A DNA stretch of 64,000 nucleotides, from assembly GCA_965199675.1 (NCBI GenBank), contig CBDATI010000008.1:186001-250000 (forward strand), in the 5' to 3' direction. This document shows positions 26,969 through 36,448 of the stretch, piece by piece. Both the position numbers and the translations under genes were made by a program. The notes below the pieces were generated by a model, which made no database searches, was not told the DNA's origin, and was given only the letters and a program-made list of their open reading frames with translations. The DNA is from JAJEEA01 sp965199675. GTDB lineage: Bacteria > Acidobacteriota > Vicinamibacteria > Vicinamibacterales > UBA8438. Position 1 is the first letter of the stretch, and each line of letters starts with the position of its first letter.

Positions 26969-28120
26969 TCAGGCGTGCACCGGTTCGCGTTCGAGGACCT
27001 CCAACTGGTCGAGCCAGTAGGCCTCGTCGTTCCGCCGGCGGACGAAGAACCGCCCAAGGTCGCCGGGGAACTTCGCCTGGTGGTAGCGCAGGTACACGTG
27101 TTCGTCGTCGATCCCGAGCACTTCCACCTTCCCGGTCTCGTGCGACATGCAGTAGCGCGCCCGCCGCGCGAGGCCCGACCCGCGCGTCAAGGCCTGCTGG
27201 AAGATCGACCACCCTTCGACGAGGGGAACTTCGTAAGGCTCGTTGCCGGCCGTCGGACGGCCCTGGAACAGGTAGTAGGGCGGGCAGCCGATGTACGACA
27301 GCTTCGCGTACATCTCGCCCAGCACCCGCGGGTCGTCGTTGATGCCCCGGATGAGCGGGCACTGGTTCACGCAGATGATGCCGTTGCGGATGCAGGTGTC
27401 GATGCCCTCGATCGCGAGGTCGGTCAGCTCGCGGGGATGGTCGAAGTGGGCCATCAGGTAGATGCGCTGGGTGGGGGTGGAGTACTTGCGGAAGGCGGCC
27501 TGCAGATCGGCGTCGCGGAGGACCCGGTAGGGGTCGAAGGCGGGCATCTTCGATCCGAGGCGGATGATCTGCACGTGGGGAATCGCGCGCAGCGCCTCGA
27601 AGATCTCCACGAGCCGCCGCGTGCTCATCAGCAGCGGGTCGCCGCCGGTCAGCAGCACGTTGGTGACCTCGGGGTGTTCCGCGATGTAGCGCAGCCCCTC
27701 GGTCACGTCGTTGGTGGCCTCGTCGTTCTCGTCCATGAACAGCCGCTTGCGGAAGCAGTAGCGGCAGTACGCTCCGCACACCTCGTTGCACAGCAGCAGC
27801 ACCGTGTCGGTGTACTTGTGCTGGACGCCGCGGGCCACGGTGACCGATTCCTCGTTGCTGGCGTCGAGCTCGCCCCACTCCGTCAGCTCCTCCTCCCGCG
27901 GAATGATGAGCTGGCGGATGGGGTCGTGCGGATCGTCCCAGTCGATGAGGTCCAGGTAGTAGTCGTTGGCGCGGAAGACGTAACGAGAGGCCACCGGCCC
28001 CAACCGGTCGCGCTCCTGAGCGGAGAGCTGCTCGATCTGATCGAGTTTCCGGACGTACTTCACGCGCTTTGGGCCGTCAGTTGCCACCGAACCGCGGCTC
28101 ACGTCATTCGCATCGAGCAT
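26969..28120 (-). CDS. kamA: KamA-family radical SAM lysine 2,3-aminomutase
   Basis: 383-residue radical SAM/PLP enzyme that moves an amino group from the alpha to the beta carbon, classically lysine to beta-lysine. The [4Fe-4S]-binding motif is CGAYCRYC (CxxxCxxC), within VCGAYCRYCFRKRL. Other family markers are LTGGDPLLM, IIRLGSKMP, CVNQCPLIRGIND and YYLFQGRPTAGNEPYEV. The likely PLP lysine lies in the C-terminal region, as in KamA, but I cannot assign it with certainty. EpmB (EF-P lysine modification) is shorter and usually pairs with epmA, not seen here. The ATG at 28118-28120 gives a full-length N terminus. It is upstream of the metalloprotease gene on the same strand, 257 bp apart; no obvious functional link. 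Confidence 0.88.
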   Translation of the reverse strand: MLDANDVSRGSVATDGPKRVKYVRKLDQIEQLSAQERDRLGPVASRYVFRANDYYLDLIDWDDPHDPIRQLIIPREEELTEWGELDASNEESVTVARGVQHKYTDTVLLLCNEVCGAYCRYCFRKRLFMDENDEATNDVTEGLRYIAEHPEVTNVLLTGGDPLLMSTRRLVEIFEALRAIPHVQIIRLGSKMPAFDPYRVLRDADLQAAFRKYSTPTQRIYLMAHFDHPRELTDLAIEGIDTCIRNGIICVNQCPLIRGINDDPRVLGEMYAKLSYIGCPPYYLFQGRPTAGNEPYEVPLVEGWSIFQQALTRGSGLARRARYCMSHETGKVEVLGIDDEHVYLRYHQAKFPGDLGRFFVRRRNDEAYWLDQLEVLEREPVHA

Positions 28121-28710
28121 CGTCGGGGAGCTCCCGCGCCGTCACCGGAGCCGGTCGCCGGGTCCGGGACCCGGCGTGTCGACGGACCTCCGCGCGGCGC
28201 AAAAAGGCGTCCGGTGAGGGGGGCCTCGACTCCGCCGGGCGGCGGGTCGACTCAGGCCGCATTCCCTCACCTGGGACGCCAGAGTTCAGAATGCGTTCGC
28301 GTTGTGCCGTACGCCGTGAGACGTGTCTCGTCCGCCCGCTCGCGAGCCCGCGATGTCTCGGGACGAACCGTCTTCAGCGACTCGATCCGCACCCGGCATG
28401 TACCAGGCAGGAGCCCGGGCGTGCGCACGTTCCGCGGGGCCGCCGCGAGAAATGCCGTGTCGCCGGCGCCTGTCGGATCGGAGGCAGCCTCAGCCCGTCT
28501 CGGGCCGCCCGCTGCGCTCAAGCCGTACTCTATCACTACTTCGGCCCCCTCGGTCAAAGCCCCCCGGGAGGCGGGTCCCGCCCGCGCGCCGCCGTGATGG
28601 GCGGTCCGGCCGGCGCTCCGATCCAGGCATCCGCTCCCGCGTTCCGCCGCCGGATCGCCGGTCGACCGGCGATCTGAGAGAATGGGACACCGGCAACGGG
28701 GAGGCGAACT
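28121..28710. other. 590-bp spacer without a recognisable gene
   Basis: Divergent spacer between the KamA gene (minus) and the M20 hydrolase (plus). Several open frames exist on both strands, but their translations are arginine/proline-rich and have no family features. It presumably holds both promoters; none is convincing. Confidence 0.5.
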
Positions 28711-30081
28711 GTGAATCGAGACCGAATCGACGAACCGCGGCGCGGGCCGCGAGCATGGCGCCCGGCGGCCGTGATGGCGCTCGTGCCGGCGGTCATGGTG
28801 TTGCTGGCCGGCCCCGGCGCGCAGGCCCTGGCCCAGGGCCCGGACGTCTACGCGCTGCGGCAGGCGGCCGAGCAACGCGCCCGCGCCATCGAGCCCCAGG
28901 TGGTGACCTGGCGGCGCGACATCCACCAGCATCCCGAGCTGAGCAACCGCGAGTTCCGCACCGCCGCCCTCGTGGCCGACCACCTGCGCTCGCTGGACAT
29001 GGAGGTGCGGACGCAGGTTGCCCACACCGGCGTCGTCGCCACCCTGCGGGGCGGGCGGCCGGGGCCGGTGGTCGCCCTGCGCGCGGACATGGACGCGCTG
29101 CCGGTGACCGAGCAGGTGGACCTGCCGTTCGCGTCGCGCGAGCGGGCGATCTACAACGGCCGCGAGGTCGGGGTGATGCACGCCTGCGGTCACGACAACC
29201 ACGTCGCCATCCTCATGGGGGTGGCCGACGTCCTCGCCTCGGTGCGCGACGACCTGCCGGGAACCGTCAAGTTCATCTTCCAACCGGCCGAGGAGGGGGC
29301 GCCCGAGGGCGAGCGCGGCGGGGCCGAGCTGATGCTCGAAGAGGGCGCCTTCGAGAACCCCCGGCCCGAGGTCATCTTCGGGCTGCATGTCGGCCCCGCG
29401 CGGGTGGGGCAGCTCTCCTACCGGGCCGGCAGCACCATGGCCAGCGCCGACTGGCTCCGCATCGTGGTGCGGGGGCGCCAGACCCACGGCGCCGCGCCCT
29501 GGGGCGGGGTCGACCCGATCGTGGTCTCCTCGCAGATCGTGCTGGGGCTGCAGACCATCGCCAGCCGCCAGCTTCCCGTGACCCTGACCCCGTCCATCAT
29601 CACCATCGGCAGCATCCACGGCGGCGTGCGGGGCAACATCATCCCCGACGAGGTGGAGATGGTCGGCACCATCCGCACGTTCGACGCCGGCGTGCGCGAG
29701 GACATCCACCGCCGCATCCGCCAGACCGCCGAGCAGATCGCGGCGAGCGCGGGGGCGACGGCCGAGGTCGAGATCACCCACGGCTACCCGGTCACCGTCA
29801 ACGACCCCGGGCTGACCGAGCGGATGGTCCCGACCCTGCAGCGGGTGGCCGGTGACGACCCCGTCGTGGTGCAGGACCTGATGACCGTCGCCGAGGACTT
29901 CTCGTACTTCCAGCACGAGGTGCCGGGGCTGTTCTTCTTCCTCGGGGTCACCCCCGAGGACCAGGACCCCGCCACCGCGCCGGTGAACCACTCGCCCCTG
30001 TTCTTCGCCGACGAGGGGGCGCTGCCGGTGGGCGTCCGCGCCCTGACCAACCTCACGCTCGACTACATGACGGCGCGCTGA
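28711..30081 (+). CDS. M20-family amidohydrolase/peptidase, exported
   Basis: 456-residue M20D-type metallohydrolase (IAA-amino acid hydrolase/hippuricase/N-acyl amino acid group), with a signal peptide (VMALVPAVMVLLAGPGAQALAQ). Metal-site motifs are visible: ALRADMDALPV, VMHACGHDNH (Cys and His ligands), FIFQPAEEGAPEGERGG (Glu pair), and the dimerisation-domain start GLHVGP. The C-terminal EDFSYFQHEVPGLFFFLG contains a late family motif. GTG 28711 is well supported by GGGGAGG 7 bases upstream. It probably removes acyl groups from amino acids in the periplasm; the substrate is not known. Confidence 0.93.
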   Translation: MNRDRIDEPRRGPRAWRPAAVMALVPAVMVLLAGPGAQALAQGPDVYALRQAAEQRARAIEPQVVTWRRDIHQHPELSNREFRTAALVADHLRSLDMEVRTQVAHTGVVATLRGGRPGPVVALRADMDALPVTEQVDLPFASRERAIYNGREVGVMHACGHDNHVAILMGVADVLASVRDDLPGTVKFIFQPAEEGAPEGERGGAELMLEEGAFENPRPEVIFGLHVGPARVGQLSYRAGSTMASADWLRIVVRGRQTHGAAPWGGVDPIVVSSQIVLGLQTIASRQLPVTLTPSIITIGSIHGGVRGNIIPDEVEMVGTIRTFDAGVREDIHRRIRQTAEQIAASAGATAEVEITHGYPVTVNDPGLTERMVPTLQRVAGDDPVVVQDLMTVAEDFSYFQHEVPGLFFFLGVTPEDQDPATAPVNHSPLFFADEGALPVGVRALTNLTLDYMTAR

Positions 30082-30305
30082 GGGCCCCGGCAGGTCCGCC
30101 GCCGGACCGCGCCCATCCGCGAGGTGGTCGAGCACCTTGGTGCGCAGGACGACAACCGCGTGACGACGCTCTCCGGGCCCTCCCCCTGGGTGACGGCCGC
30201 CGTCTGATGCGGCCGAGTGCGCCCAACGAATCCCGCGGTGGTCGGCGGATCATGTACGATGCGAGTTGGGGGGGGCGCCGAGCAGACCGGGGAAGGCGGG
30301 AAGAC

Positions 30306-30519
30306 ATGGACGATTGGGAGAAGCGGCTCGACACCCTGGTGAAGAACAGCGGCGTTGCGGTGAGGTACGACGCGAAGCCCGGGCGGGACTACTCGAAACG
30401 CAATGGCGTGATCCGAATGTCACCCCCGCCCGAAGAACGCCGACGCGCGGGTCGAGTGGGCCCACGTGCTGCTGAAGGAGCTTGCGCGCGCGGCGCTGCA
30501 CATGGAGGGCAAGACCTGA
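30306..30519 (+). pseudogene. Small 70-residue gene with a one-base frameshift in a C run
   Basis: From ATG 30306 (GGGAAG just upstream) the frame reads MDDWEKRLDTLVKNSG...YSKRNGVIRMSP and then shifts at a run of five C (30423-30427). If the run had four C, reading would continue as RPKNADARVEWAHVLLKELA to the stop at 30517-30519, giving a sensible acidic/helical protein of 70 residues. In the present frame the product becomes arginine-rich noise. The family is unknown. It could be a sequencing or assembly error in a homopolymer or a real mutation. It is not linked in frame to the quinoprotein 130 bp downstream. Confidence 0.5.
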
Positions 30520-30648
30520 CTCCCGGCCGGCTGCCCCGACCGCTCGGTGGTCATCGGTGTCGTGGATGTCATGGGTCGCGTCGCAGGACTCGTCAGCGTC
30601 AGGGCGCCGCTCTCAGCGCTTCCTGGCTCGATCGGAATGGAACTCATC

Positions 30649-32820
30649 ATGCCTGAACGCTTCACATCGCGGACCCGGGTCCGGTTCGCCGCCGGCGCCG
30701 CCTTGCTGCTGCTGGCCGCCTCCGCCTCGGCTCAGCGCCTGCCCGGGACCGAGAGCGGCGAGTGGCGCTATCTCGGCGGCGACGCCGGGCACACCCGCTC
30801 GTCGGCCCTCGATCAGATCGACGGCGGCAACTTCTCGGACCTGGAAGTGGCCTGGATCTGGCGGGGCGACAACTTCGGCCCGAACCTCGACTACTTCAAC
30901 CGGTCGACCCCGATCTACGTTGACGGCGTCGTCTACACCGTGGCGTCGCCGCGGCGGCAGGTGGTGGCCATCGATCCGGCCACCGGCGAGACCCTCTGGA
31001 CGTTCCGCGAGCCCGAGACCGTCCGGCACCTCCGCTCGCCGCGGCAGGCCTACGGCAAGGGGGTCGCGTACGCCGAGGTGAACGGCCGCGGGGTGATCTT
31101 CGTCACCAGCCCCGCGTTCTTCCTGTGGGCGCTCGACGCCGAGACCGGACGCCCGCTGGAGGACTGGGGCCGCCCCATTCCCCTCGACGGTTTTCCGCCG
31201 TCGGGCGGCCTCGACCTCATCCCGCCCCTCGTCGACGACTGGGGGCGCTGGGTCGACCGCGCGGCCAGCTACGACCCGGGCTACGGCATCCCCCGCGAGC
31301 TGGGCATGGTCACCGCCTCGGCCCCGCCCATCGTGGTCAACGGGGTGGTCGTGGTGCTCGTCGGCCACCAGCCGAGTTACGGCCAGACCCGCATCGAGAA
31401 CGTGCCCGGCGACATCATGGGCGTCGACGCCGCGACCGGCGAGGTGCTCTGGAAGTTCCACACCATCCCGCGTCCCGGCGAATTCGGGCACGAGACCTGG
31501 CACAACGACGCGTGGCAGTGGTCGGGCGACATGTCGACGTGGGCCCCGGCCTCGGCCGACCCCGAGCTGGGGCTCGTCTACCTGGTGACCAACGCCTCGA
31601 CGGTGCAGAGCTACGCCGGCCACCGGCCCGGCGACAACCTGTTCGGCGGGAGCGTCCTCGCGCTCGACGTCGCGACCGGCGAGCGGCGCTGGCACTTCCA
31701 GATCCACCGCAGCGACCAGTGGAACTACGACCTGCCGACGCCGCCCATGCTGATGGACCTGACGGTGGACGGCGAGCGCATTCCCGCCCTCATCCAGAAC
31801 ACCAAGCAGGGTCTCGTCTTCGCCTTCAACCGCGAGACCGGCGAGCCGATATGGCCCATCGAGGAGCGCGACGTCATCCAGACCGAGGTCCCCGGCAACT
31901 ACACGTCGCCCCGGCAGGCGTACCCGACGTGGCCCGAGCCCGTCGATCCCATCGTGCTGACCGGCCTCACCGAGGAGTTCGTCATCGACTACACGCCGGA
32001 GCTCCGACAGGAGGCGCTGGCCATCCTCGAGCACTACCGGGTCGGCGGCCTGTACGTGCCCGCGCTGCCGGAGAACCACACCAACGACTTCTACAACAAC
32101 GTCGGCTGCCTCGGCGGCGGCAACATCATTCCCCATCCCCCGGTCGCGGACCCGAGTACCGGGATGATGTTCAACTCGCACCGCCGGAGCTGCAACGCGC
32201 CGTCGTTCATGCGGCCCACCGGCGGCGTCGACGAGGACGACCCCGACTATGCCCGGCCCGGCCCCGGGGGCGCGACCCCCAACTCGACCCCCACCACCGG
32301 CACCACCGTGGCGGCGTGGCTGCCCGGCGGCTTCCGCCGGCCCACCCCCGAGCAGGAGCCGTTCGTCTCGGTGACCGGCCTGCCGCGCATCGACGGCCTG
32401 CGGCTCTACAAGCCGATGGACAACCAGCTCACCGCGTACCAGATGAACACCGGCGACAAGGCGTGGTCGCGGCCGGTGGGCGAGACCGCGCAGGTCATCC
32501 GCGAGCACCCGCGGCTGGCCGGGGTCGATATCCCCAACGCGGGGGGCGCCGGCTTCTCGATTCAACTGGTGACCGGCGACCTGCTGGTGCAGACCCGCGC
32601 CCTCAGCGAGGGGACGCGGCAGATCGTCCCCGACGCCCCGCTGCTGCTGCACGGCCGCGACAAGTACACCGGCGAGATTCTCGGCAGCGTCGAGCTGCCC
32701 GCCCCCGGGCAGTACGGCATGATGACCTACCTGCACGAGGGCAAGCAGTACATCGTGGTGCAGATCGGCAGCATCCAGACGGGGTTCCCGGGCTCGCTGG
32801 TGGCGTACGCGCTGCCGTGA
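30649..32820 (+). CDS. PQQ-dependent dehydrogenase-like quinoprotein, exported
   Basis: 723-residue periplasmic quinoprotein with a Sec signal (RFAAGAALLLLAASASAQ). It carries the propeller of the PQQ alcohol/glucose dehydrogenase superfamily: repeated DxxTGExxW blades (IDPATGETLWTFRE, VDAATGEVLWKFHT, LDVATGERRWHFQ, FNRETGEPIWPIEE). TIPRPGEFGHETW is shared with the second quinoprotein at 38210. No heme-binding CxxCH is present, so electrons must pass to a separate carrier or the protein is not redox-active. ATG 30649 is used; ATG 30637 is also possible. The last 111 bp are duplicated just downstream (32821-32932). Confidence 0.87.
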   Translation: MPERFTSRTRVRFAAGAALLLLAASASAQRLPGTESGEWRYLGGDAGHTRSSALDQIDGGNFSDLEVAWIWRGDNFGPNLDYFNRSTPIYVDGVVYTVASPRRQVVAIDPATGETLWTFREPETVRHLRSPRQAYGKGVAYAEVNGRGVIFVTSPAFFLWALDAETGRPLEDWGRPIPLDGFPPSGGLDLIPPLVDDWGRWVDRAASYDPGYGIPRELGMVTASAPPIVVNGVVVVLVGHQPSYGQTRIENVPGDIMGVDAATGEVLWKFHTIPRPGEFGHETWHNDAWQWSGDMSTWAPASADPELGLVYLVTNASTVQSYAGHRPGDNLFGGSVLALDVATGERRWHFQIHRSDQWNYDLPTPPMLMDLTVDGERIPALIQNTKQGLVFAFNRETGEPIWPIEERDVIQTEVPGNYTSPRQAYPTWPEPVDPIVLTGLTEEFVIDYTPELRQEALAILEHYRVGGLYVPALPENHTNDFYNNVGCLGGGNIIPHPPVADPSTGMMFNSHRRSCNAPSFMRPTGGVDEDDPDYARPGPGGATPNSTPTTGTTVAAWLPGGFRRPTPEQEPFVSVTGLPRIDGLRLYKPMDNQLTAYQMNTGDKAWSRPVGETAQVIREHPRLAGVDIPNAGGAGFSIQLVTGDLLVQTRALSEGTRQIVPDAPLLLHGRDKYTGEILGSVELPAPGQYGMMTYLHEGKQYIVVQIGSIQTGFPGSLVAYALP

Positions 32821-32932
32821 CAGGTACGGCATGATGACCTACCTGCACGAGGGGAAGCATTACACCGCGGTGCGGATCGGCAGCATCCAGACGGGGTTCC
32901 CGGGCTCGCTGGTGGCCTACGCGCTGCCGTGA
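32821..32932 (+). pseudogene. Decayed duplicate of the quinoprotein 3' end
   Basis: Starting the base after the quinoprotein stop, 112 bases repeat the gene's last 111 bases with about ten changes, including its TGA. Translation is RYGMMTYLHEGKHYTAVRIG and onward to VAYALP. The substitutions change amino acids (Q to H, IVV to TAV, Q to R), which fits an old tandem duplication or the last trace of a deleted tandem paralogue. A third, frameshifted trace is at 38061-38166. Confidence 0.85.
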
Positions 32933-34166
32933 CGTGCGACGCTCCCGCCCGTCGCCGGTGGGCGGGGTTGGGGGCATCTCGCGGAAACGCCGGGTCCTTC
33001 GCCTTCGGGCGGCTGTGGCGGATGAGTCTGGCAGTGCGCATCTTGCGGAGACGCCGGGCCCTTCGCCGTCGGGCCGCACCACGGCGGCCTTCGAGCGGCG
33101 GCACGGCGGCGCGCGTCAGATTTCGTGAGGGACTCGCTGGATCCGGCGGGGCTCGATTTCGGCGTCGATTCGGCCGCGGGGCGCCACGCCACCCCACCCC
33201 TTGACGCCGGTAGCCGGCGGGTCTCGATTTCGGTGTCGAGCCCGGCCGCGACCCTTCCAGAACGCCGGCTTCGACTGGCTGGACGGCGCGCGGAAGGCCG
33301 CCCCGGCCTCGCGGGAGCTTCGGCGGTCTTGCCTCTCCTTGTCTGACGTGCATCTCCGCGCCGTGGCGTCGTGCGTTCTGCTTGACACGTCATCTTCACG
33401 GGTGCGACACTTCCGCCGTGGCCCCTCCGCGGTTCCGCGCGCCCCTACGGATGACTTCGACGGCTGCCCAAACGGCCGATCGTAGCATCCGCGCGCGCTG
33501 CAACAATGGTGCCGTAGTTCGTCGCTCCGCCTGCGCGGCGGCTGCTCTCCGTTCACCGCGTGCGCAGCGAACCGCGCTTGCCTGCTGATCGGCCCTTCCT
33601 TCCTCTCCGACCGCTCGTCCGGCGCGCTCGCAACCAACGATCTCAGCTCTTCTCGGATCTCAGCTCTTCTCGGTCACCAAATGCGCCATCGGTCTCCGTG
33701 GCCGGGCACCACGAGAGCTCCGGGCGATGTGTGCCCTGCCGTCGGGCGGACGCTTCGCCCTCCTCGGCCACCATGCGCCATCGGTCTCCGTGGCGGGGCG
33801 CCACGAGAGCTCCGGGCGATGTGCGCCCTGCCGTCGGGCGGACGCTTCGCCCTCCTCGGCCACCATGCGCCATCGGTCTCCGTGGCGGGGTGGCACGAAC
33901 GCCGGGGCAGCATGCGCTGCTCCGTCAGGCGGACGCCTCGCCGGTCTCGGTGAACCGCGCGGTGGTGCGTGCGCAGCGCCGACTGTCGCCCGCCGCCCGG
34001 CGGGCGCCCCGCCACTCGCGGCGTACCGCGGGGGCGCGGACTGGCGAAGACCGGCGCTCGGCCGGGCAATCGGCCGGGCGGCTCGTTCGGGGGGCGCTGC
34101 GCAGGTCCGCGATGCGCTCGTTCCGTGTGCCGTTCGCGGAGTCGCCGTTGGCGGCGAGGAGGTGTG
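32933..34166. other. 1.2-kb gene-free spacer packed with short direct repeats
   Basis: No coding sequence was recognised. Four separate repeat families occur in order: a 64-bp-offset pair starting GCATCTYGCGGARACGCCGG at 32974 and 33038; a 71-bp-offset pair starting CCGGCGGG at 33143 and 33214; a 17-bp perfect tandem (33640-33656, 33657-33673); and the 92-bp array at 33681-33955. The promoter of the LRR-FN3 gene at 34167 should lie at its right end. Confidence 0.7.
33681..33955. repeat. 92-bp tandem repeat, about three copies
   Basis: ATGCGCCATCGGTCTCCGTG recurs at 33681, 33773 and 33865 (92-bp period). The first two copies are nearly identical, the third about 75 per cent similar. The period is not a multiple of three and every frame is open on both strands, so it is unlikely to be coding. 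Confidence 0.9.
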
Positions 34167-36128
34167 ATGACCAGGAACGCGAAACACGGAACAGGCAGAG
34201 CCGGAAGGCTGTTGCCCGGACTGGCGGGGTCGGCTGCGATCGCGTGTCTGGCGGTCGGAGCGGCGCCGCAGGCGCAGACGCAGACGGCGTCGGACGACCG
34301 CGTGGCCCTCGTCGATCTCTACGAGTCGACCGACGGCGAGAACTGGACCAGCAACACCCGGTGGCTCGACGAGGACGAGGAGCTCGGCCGTTGGTACGGC
34401 GTGTGGACGAACAGTGCCGACAAGGTGACGGAGCTGCGGCTCGGCGGCAACGGCCTGTCCGGCTCGATGCCGGCCAGCATCGGCGACCTCGACGGCCTCA
34501 GGAAGCTGAGCCTCCGCGAGAACCCCGGTCTGACCGGTGCGATCCCCGCGGAGTTCGGCAACCTCACCAATCTCGTGGAGGCGGACTTCTACGGCAGCGG
34601 CCTGACCGGCCCGATTCCGCCGGAGTTCGGCGACCTCTCCAGCCTGAAGCGCGTCTATACCTGGGGAAACAGCCTCTCGGGTTCGCTGCCGCCGGAGCTG
34701 GGCAATCTCTCCAGCATCACGCGTCTGCTCCTCGGCAAGAGCGAGCTGTCGGGTTCGATTCCCCCGGAGCTGGGCAACCTCTCGACGCTCGAGTGGCTGA
34801 CGCTCTCCTACAACAATCTGTCGGGCTCGATTCCCTCGGAGCTGGGCAACCTCCCCTCGCTCGAGTGGCTCAATCTCATGAAGAACGGCCTGACCGGCAC
34901 GCTGCCCGCCGAGCTGGCCAACGCCACCACCCTCGAGAGGTTGTTCCTCTCGGACAACCAGTTGACGGGCGAGGTGCCGGCCAGCTTCACCGCGCTGAAT
35001 CTCAAGCTCCTGTGGATCTACAACAACGACGGGTTGTGCGTGCCGCGGACGGCGGAGTTCGACGCGTGGATCGAAGCGATTCTCCGCGACGGCATCGCCG
35101 GCGGCAGCAGCTTCCTCGGCGATCGGTGCCCCCCGCCGATGCCGGGCCAACCGGCGGCCCCGGCGCTGACCGCAGGCGCCGGGCAGGTGACGGTGGCCTG
35201 GTCGGCGCCCACCGAAGGCGGTCCCCCCGAGACCTACGACGTCGAGACGACCCGCGCCGGCGCGGGCTGGTCCGACAGCACCCTGGTGTCGGGGCTGACG
35301 GGCGTCCAGACCGTGGTCGGCGACCTGGCCAACGGGACGCGCTACGCGATCCGGGTGCGGGCGGTGAACGAGGGCGGCGAAGGTCCGTGGTCGTCCACTG
35401 CCTACGTCACGCCCACCAGCGGCGTGAGCCCGCCCGGTGCGCCGGCGGCTCCGACCCTGACCGGGGGCGACGCGCAGGTGACGGCCGCGTGGGCGCCGCC
35501 GGCGGCCGGCGGCCCGGCCGACACCTACGACGCCGACATCACCGTCGCCGGCGCGGGCTGGGACAACCGCACGTCGGTCACCGGGCTGACCGACACCACC
35601 ACCGTCTTCGGCGACCTGACGAACGGGCTGGGCTACGCGGTGCGGGTGCGGGCCGTCAACGCGGAAGGGGAGGGCCCGTGGTCGCCCACCGCCTACGCCA
35701 CGCCCGCGAGCGGCTCGCCCCCGCCGGAAGCGCCGGCGGTCCCGACGCTGACCGCGGGCGTCGGACAGGTGACCGCCGAGTGGTCGGCGCCCCCGAGCGG
35801 CGCTCCGGCGGACACCTTCGACGCCAACATCACGGTCGCCGGCACGGGCTGGTCCGACGCCACCTGGGTCCACCAGCACCCCGACATCACCTATGTCTTC
35901 GACGGCCTGACGAACGGGACGAACTATGCGGTGCGCGTGCGGGCCAACAACTCGGCGGGAGAGCCGGGGCCCTGGTCGCCCACCGCGTATGCGACGCCGG
36001 CGGTCGGCCTCGACGGTCTCGCCCAGACCCCGGTTCCCGCGCTGCCGCTCGGCGGTCTGCTCGCTCTCGCCGCCCTGCTCGCCGCCGGCGGCGCCTGGCG
36101 GCGCGGGCGCGCGGCTCCGCCGCAGTAG
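34167..36128 (+). CDS. Secreted LRR and fibronectin type III protein with C-terminal sorting-like tail
   Basis: 653 residues. A signal peptide (LAGSAAIACLAVGAAPQAQ) is followed by the LRR N-cap (LYESTDGENWTSNTRW) and about eight LRRs of the SGSIPPELGNLSSL type (60-290). A cysteine-containing cap (LCVPRTAEFDAWIEA) leads into three fibronectin III-like domains (about 330-415, 420-515, 518-612) with the shared end GPWSPTAYATP. The C terminus is PVPALPLGGLLALAALLAAG plus WRRGR, the Pro-x-x-Pro/hydrophobic/arginine tripartite layout of CTERM-type sorting signals. It is likely a surface adhesion or binding protein. ATG 34167 follows GAGGAGG. It shares its LRR N-cap with the two metalloproteases in this window but has no peptidase domain. 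Confidence 0.85.
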   Translation: MTRNAKHGTGRAGRLLPGLAGSAAIACLAVGAAPQAQTQTASDDRVALVDLYESTDGENWTSNTRWLDEDEELGRWYGVWTNSADKVTELRLGGNGLSGSMPASIGDLDGLRKLSLRENPGLTGAIPAEFGNLTNLVEADFYGSGLTGPIPPEFGDLSSLKRVYTWGNSLSGSLPPELGNLSSITRLLLGKSELSGSIPPELGNLSTLEWLTLSYNNLSGSIPSELGNLPSLEWLNLMKNGLTGTLPAELANATTLERLFLSDNQLTGEVPASFTALNLKLLWIYNNDGLCVPRTAEFDAWIEAILRDGIAGGSSFLGDRCPPPMPGQPAAPALTAGAGQVTVAWSAPTEGGPPETYDVETTRAGAGWSDSTLVSGLTGVQTVVGDLANGTRYAIRVRAVNEGGEGPWSSTAYVTPTSGVSPPGAPAAPTLTGGDAQVTAAWAPPAAGGPADTYDADITVAGAGWDNRTSVTGLTDTTTVFGDLTNGLGYAVRVRAVNAEGEGPWSPTAYATPASGSPPPEAPAVPTLTAGVGQVTAEWSAPPSGAPADTFDANITVAGTGWSDATWVHQHPDITYVFDGLTNGTNYAVRVRANNSAGEPGPWSPTAYATPAVGLDGLAQTPVPALPLGGLLALAALLAAGGAWRRGRAAPPQ

Positions 36129-36192
36129 GGGCCACGCGAGGCCGGTGCGACGCTCCCCGCCCCGTGGCGCCGGCCTCTCACTCGTCTCCCGC

Positions 36193-36237
36193 CCTGGTGC
36201 GGCGGCCCCCGACTGACGACGGGGCCGCCGCACCAGG
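36193..36237. terminator. Long hairpin between convergent genes
   Basis: CCTGGTGCGGCGGCCCC (36193-36209) and GGGGCCGCCGCACCAGG (36221-36237) are perfect inverted copies, a 17-bp stem with an 11-base loop, 65 bp after the LRR-FN3 stop. A smaller hairpin follows at 36290-36304. No T-tract on either side, so termination is inferred from position. The rest of the 320-bp gap (36129-36448) shows no gene. Confidence 0.6.
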
Positions 36238-36448
36238 TGGGAGGTCCCGGTCTCCAAGCCGGCGGCCTTCAGGCATGCGCCTTCATCTACCGCCTGTCAG
36301 GCGGGCGGCCTGCTGCTTGTCGCGTGCCACCACGTCCCGCCTCGCGCCTGTCTCTAGCAGGAACGCACCCGGCTCTCACCGGCCGCAGCCGCGCCGTCGA
36401 GTGGCGCGTCACCCGCCGTCCTGGAGGCAGCCGGGGGGTGACGCCGGG

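Noticed and set aside
24190..27057. 955-residue frame overlapping the LRR-metalloprotease
   Set aside because: Same strand, other frame; composition is arginine/proline-rich and lacks LRR or peptidase motifs.
33681..33955. 92-bp repeats as a possible CRISPR array
   Set aside because: Whole units repeat without short repeats and unique spacers, and no cas genes are present.
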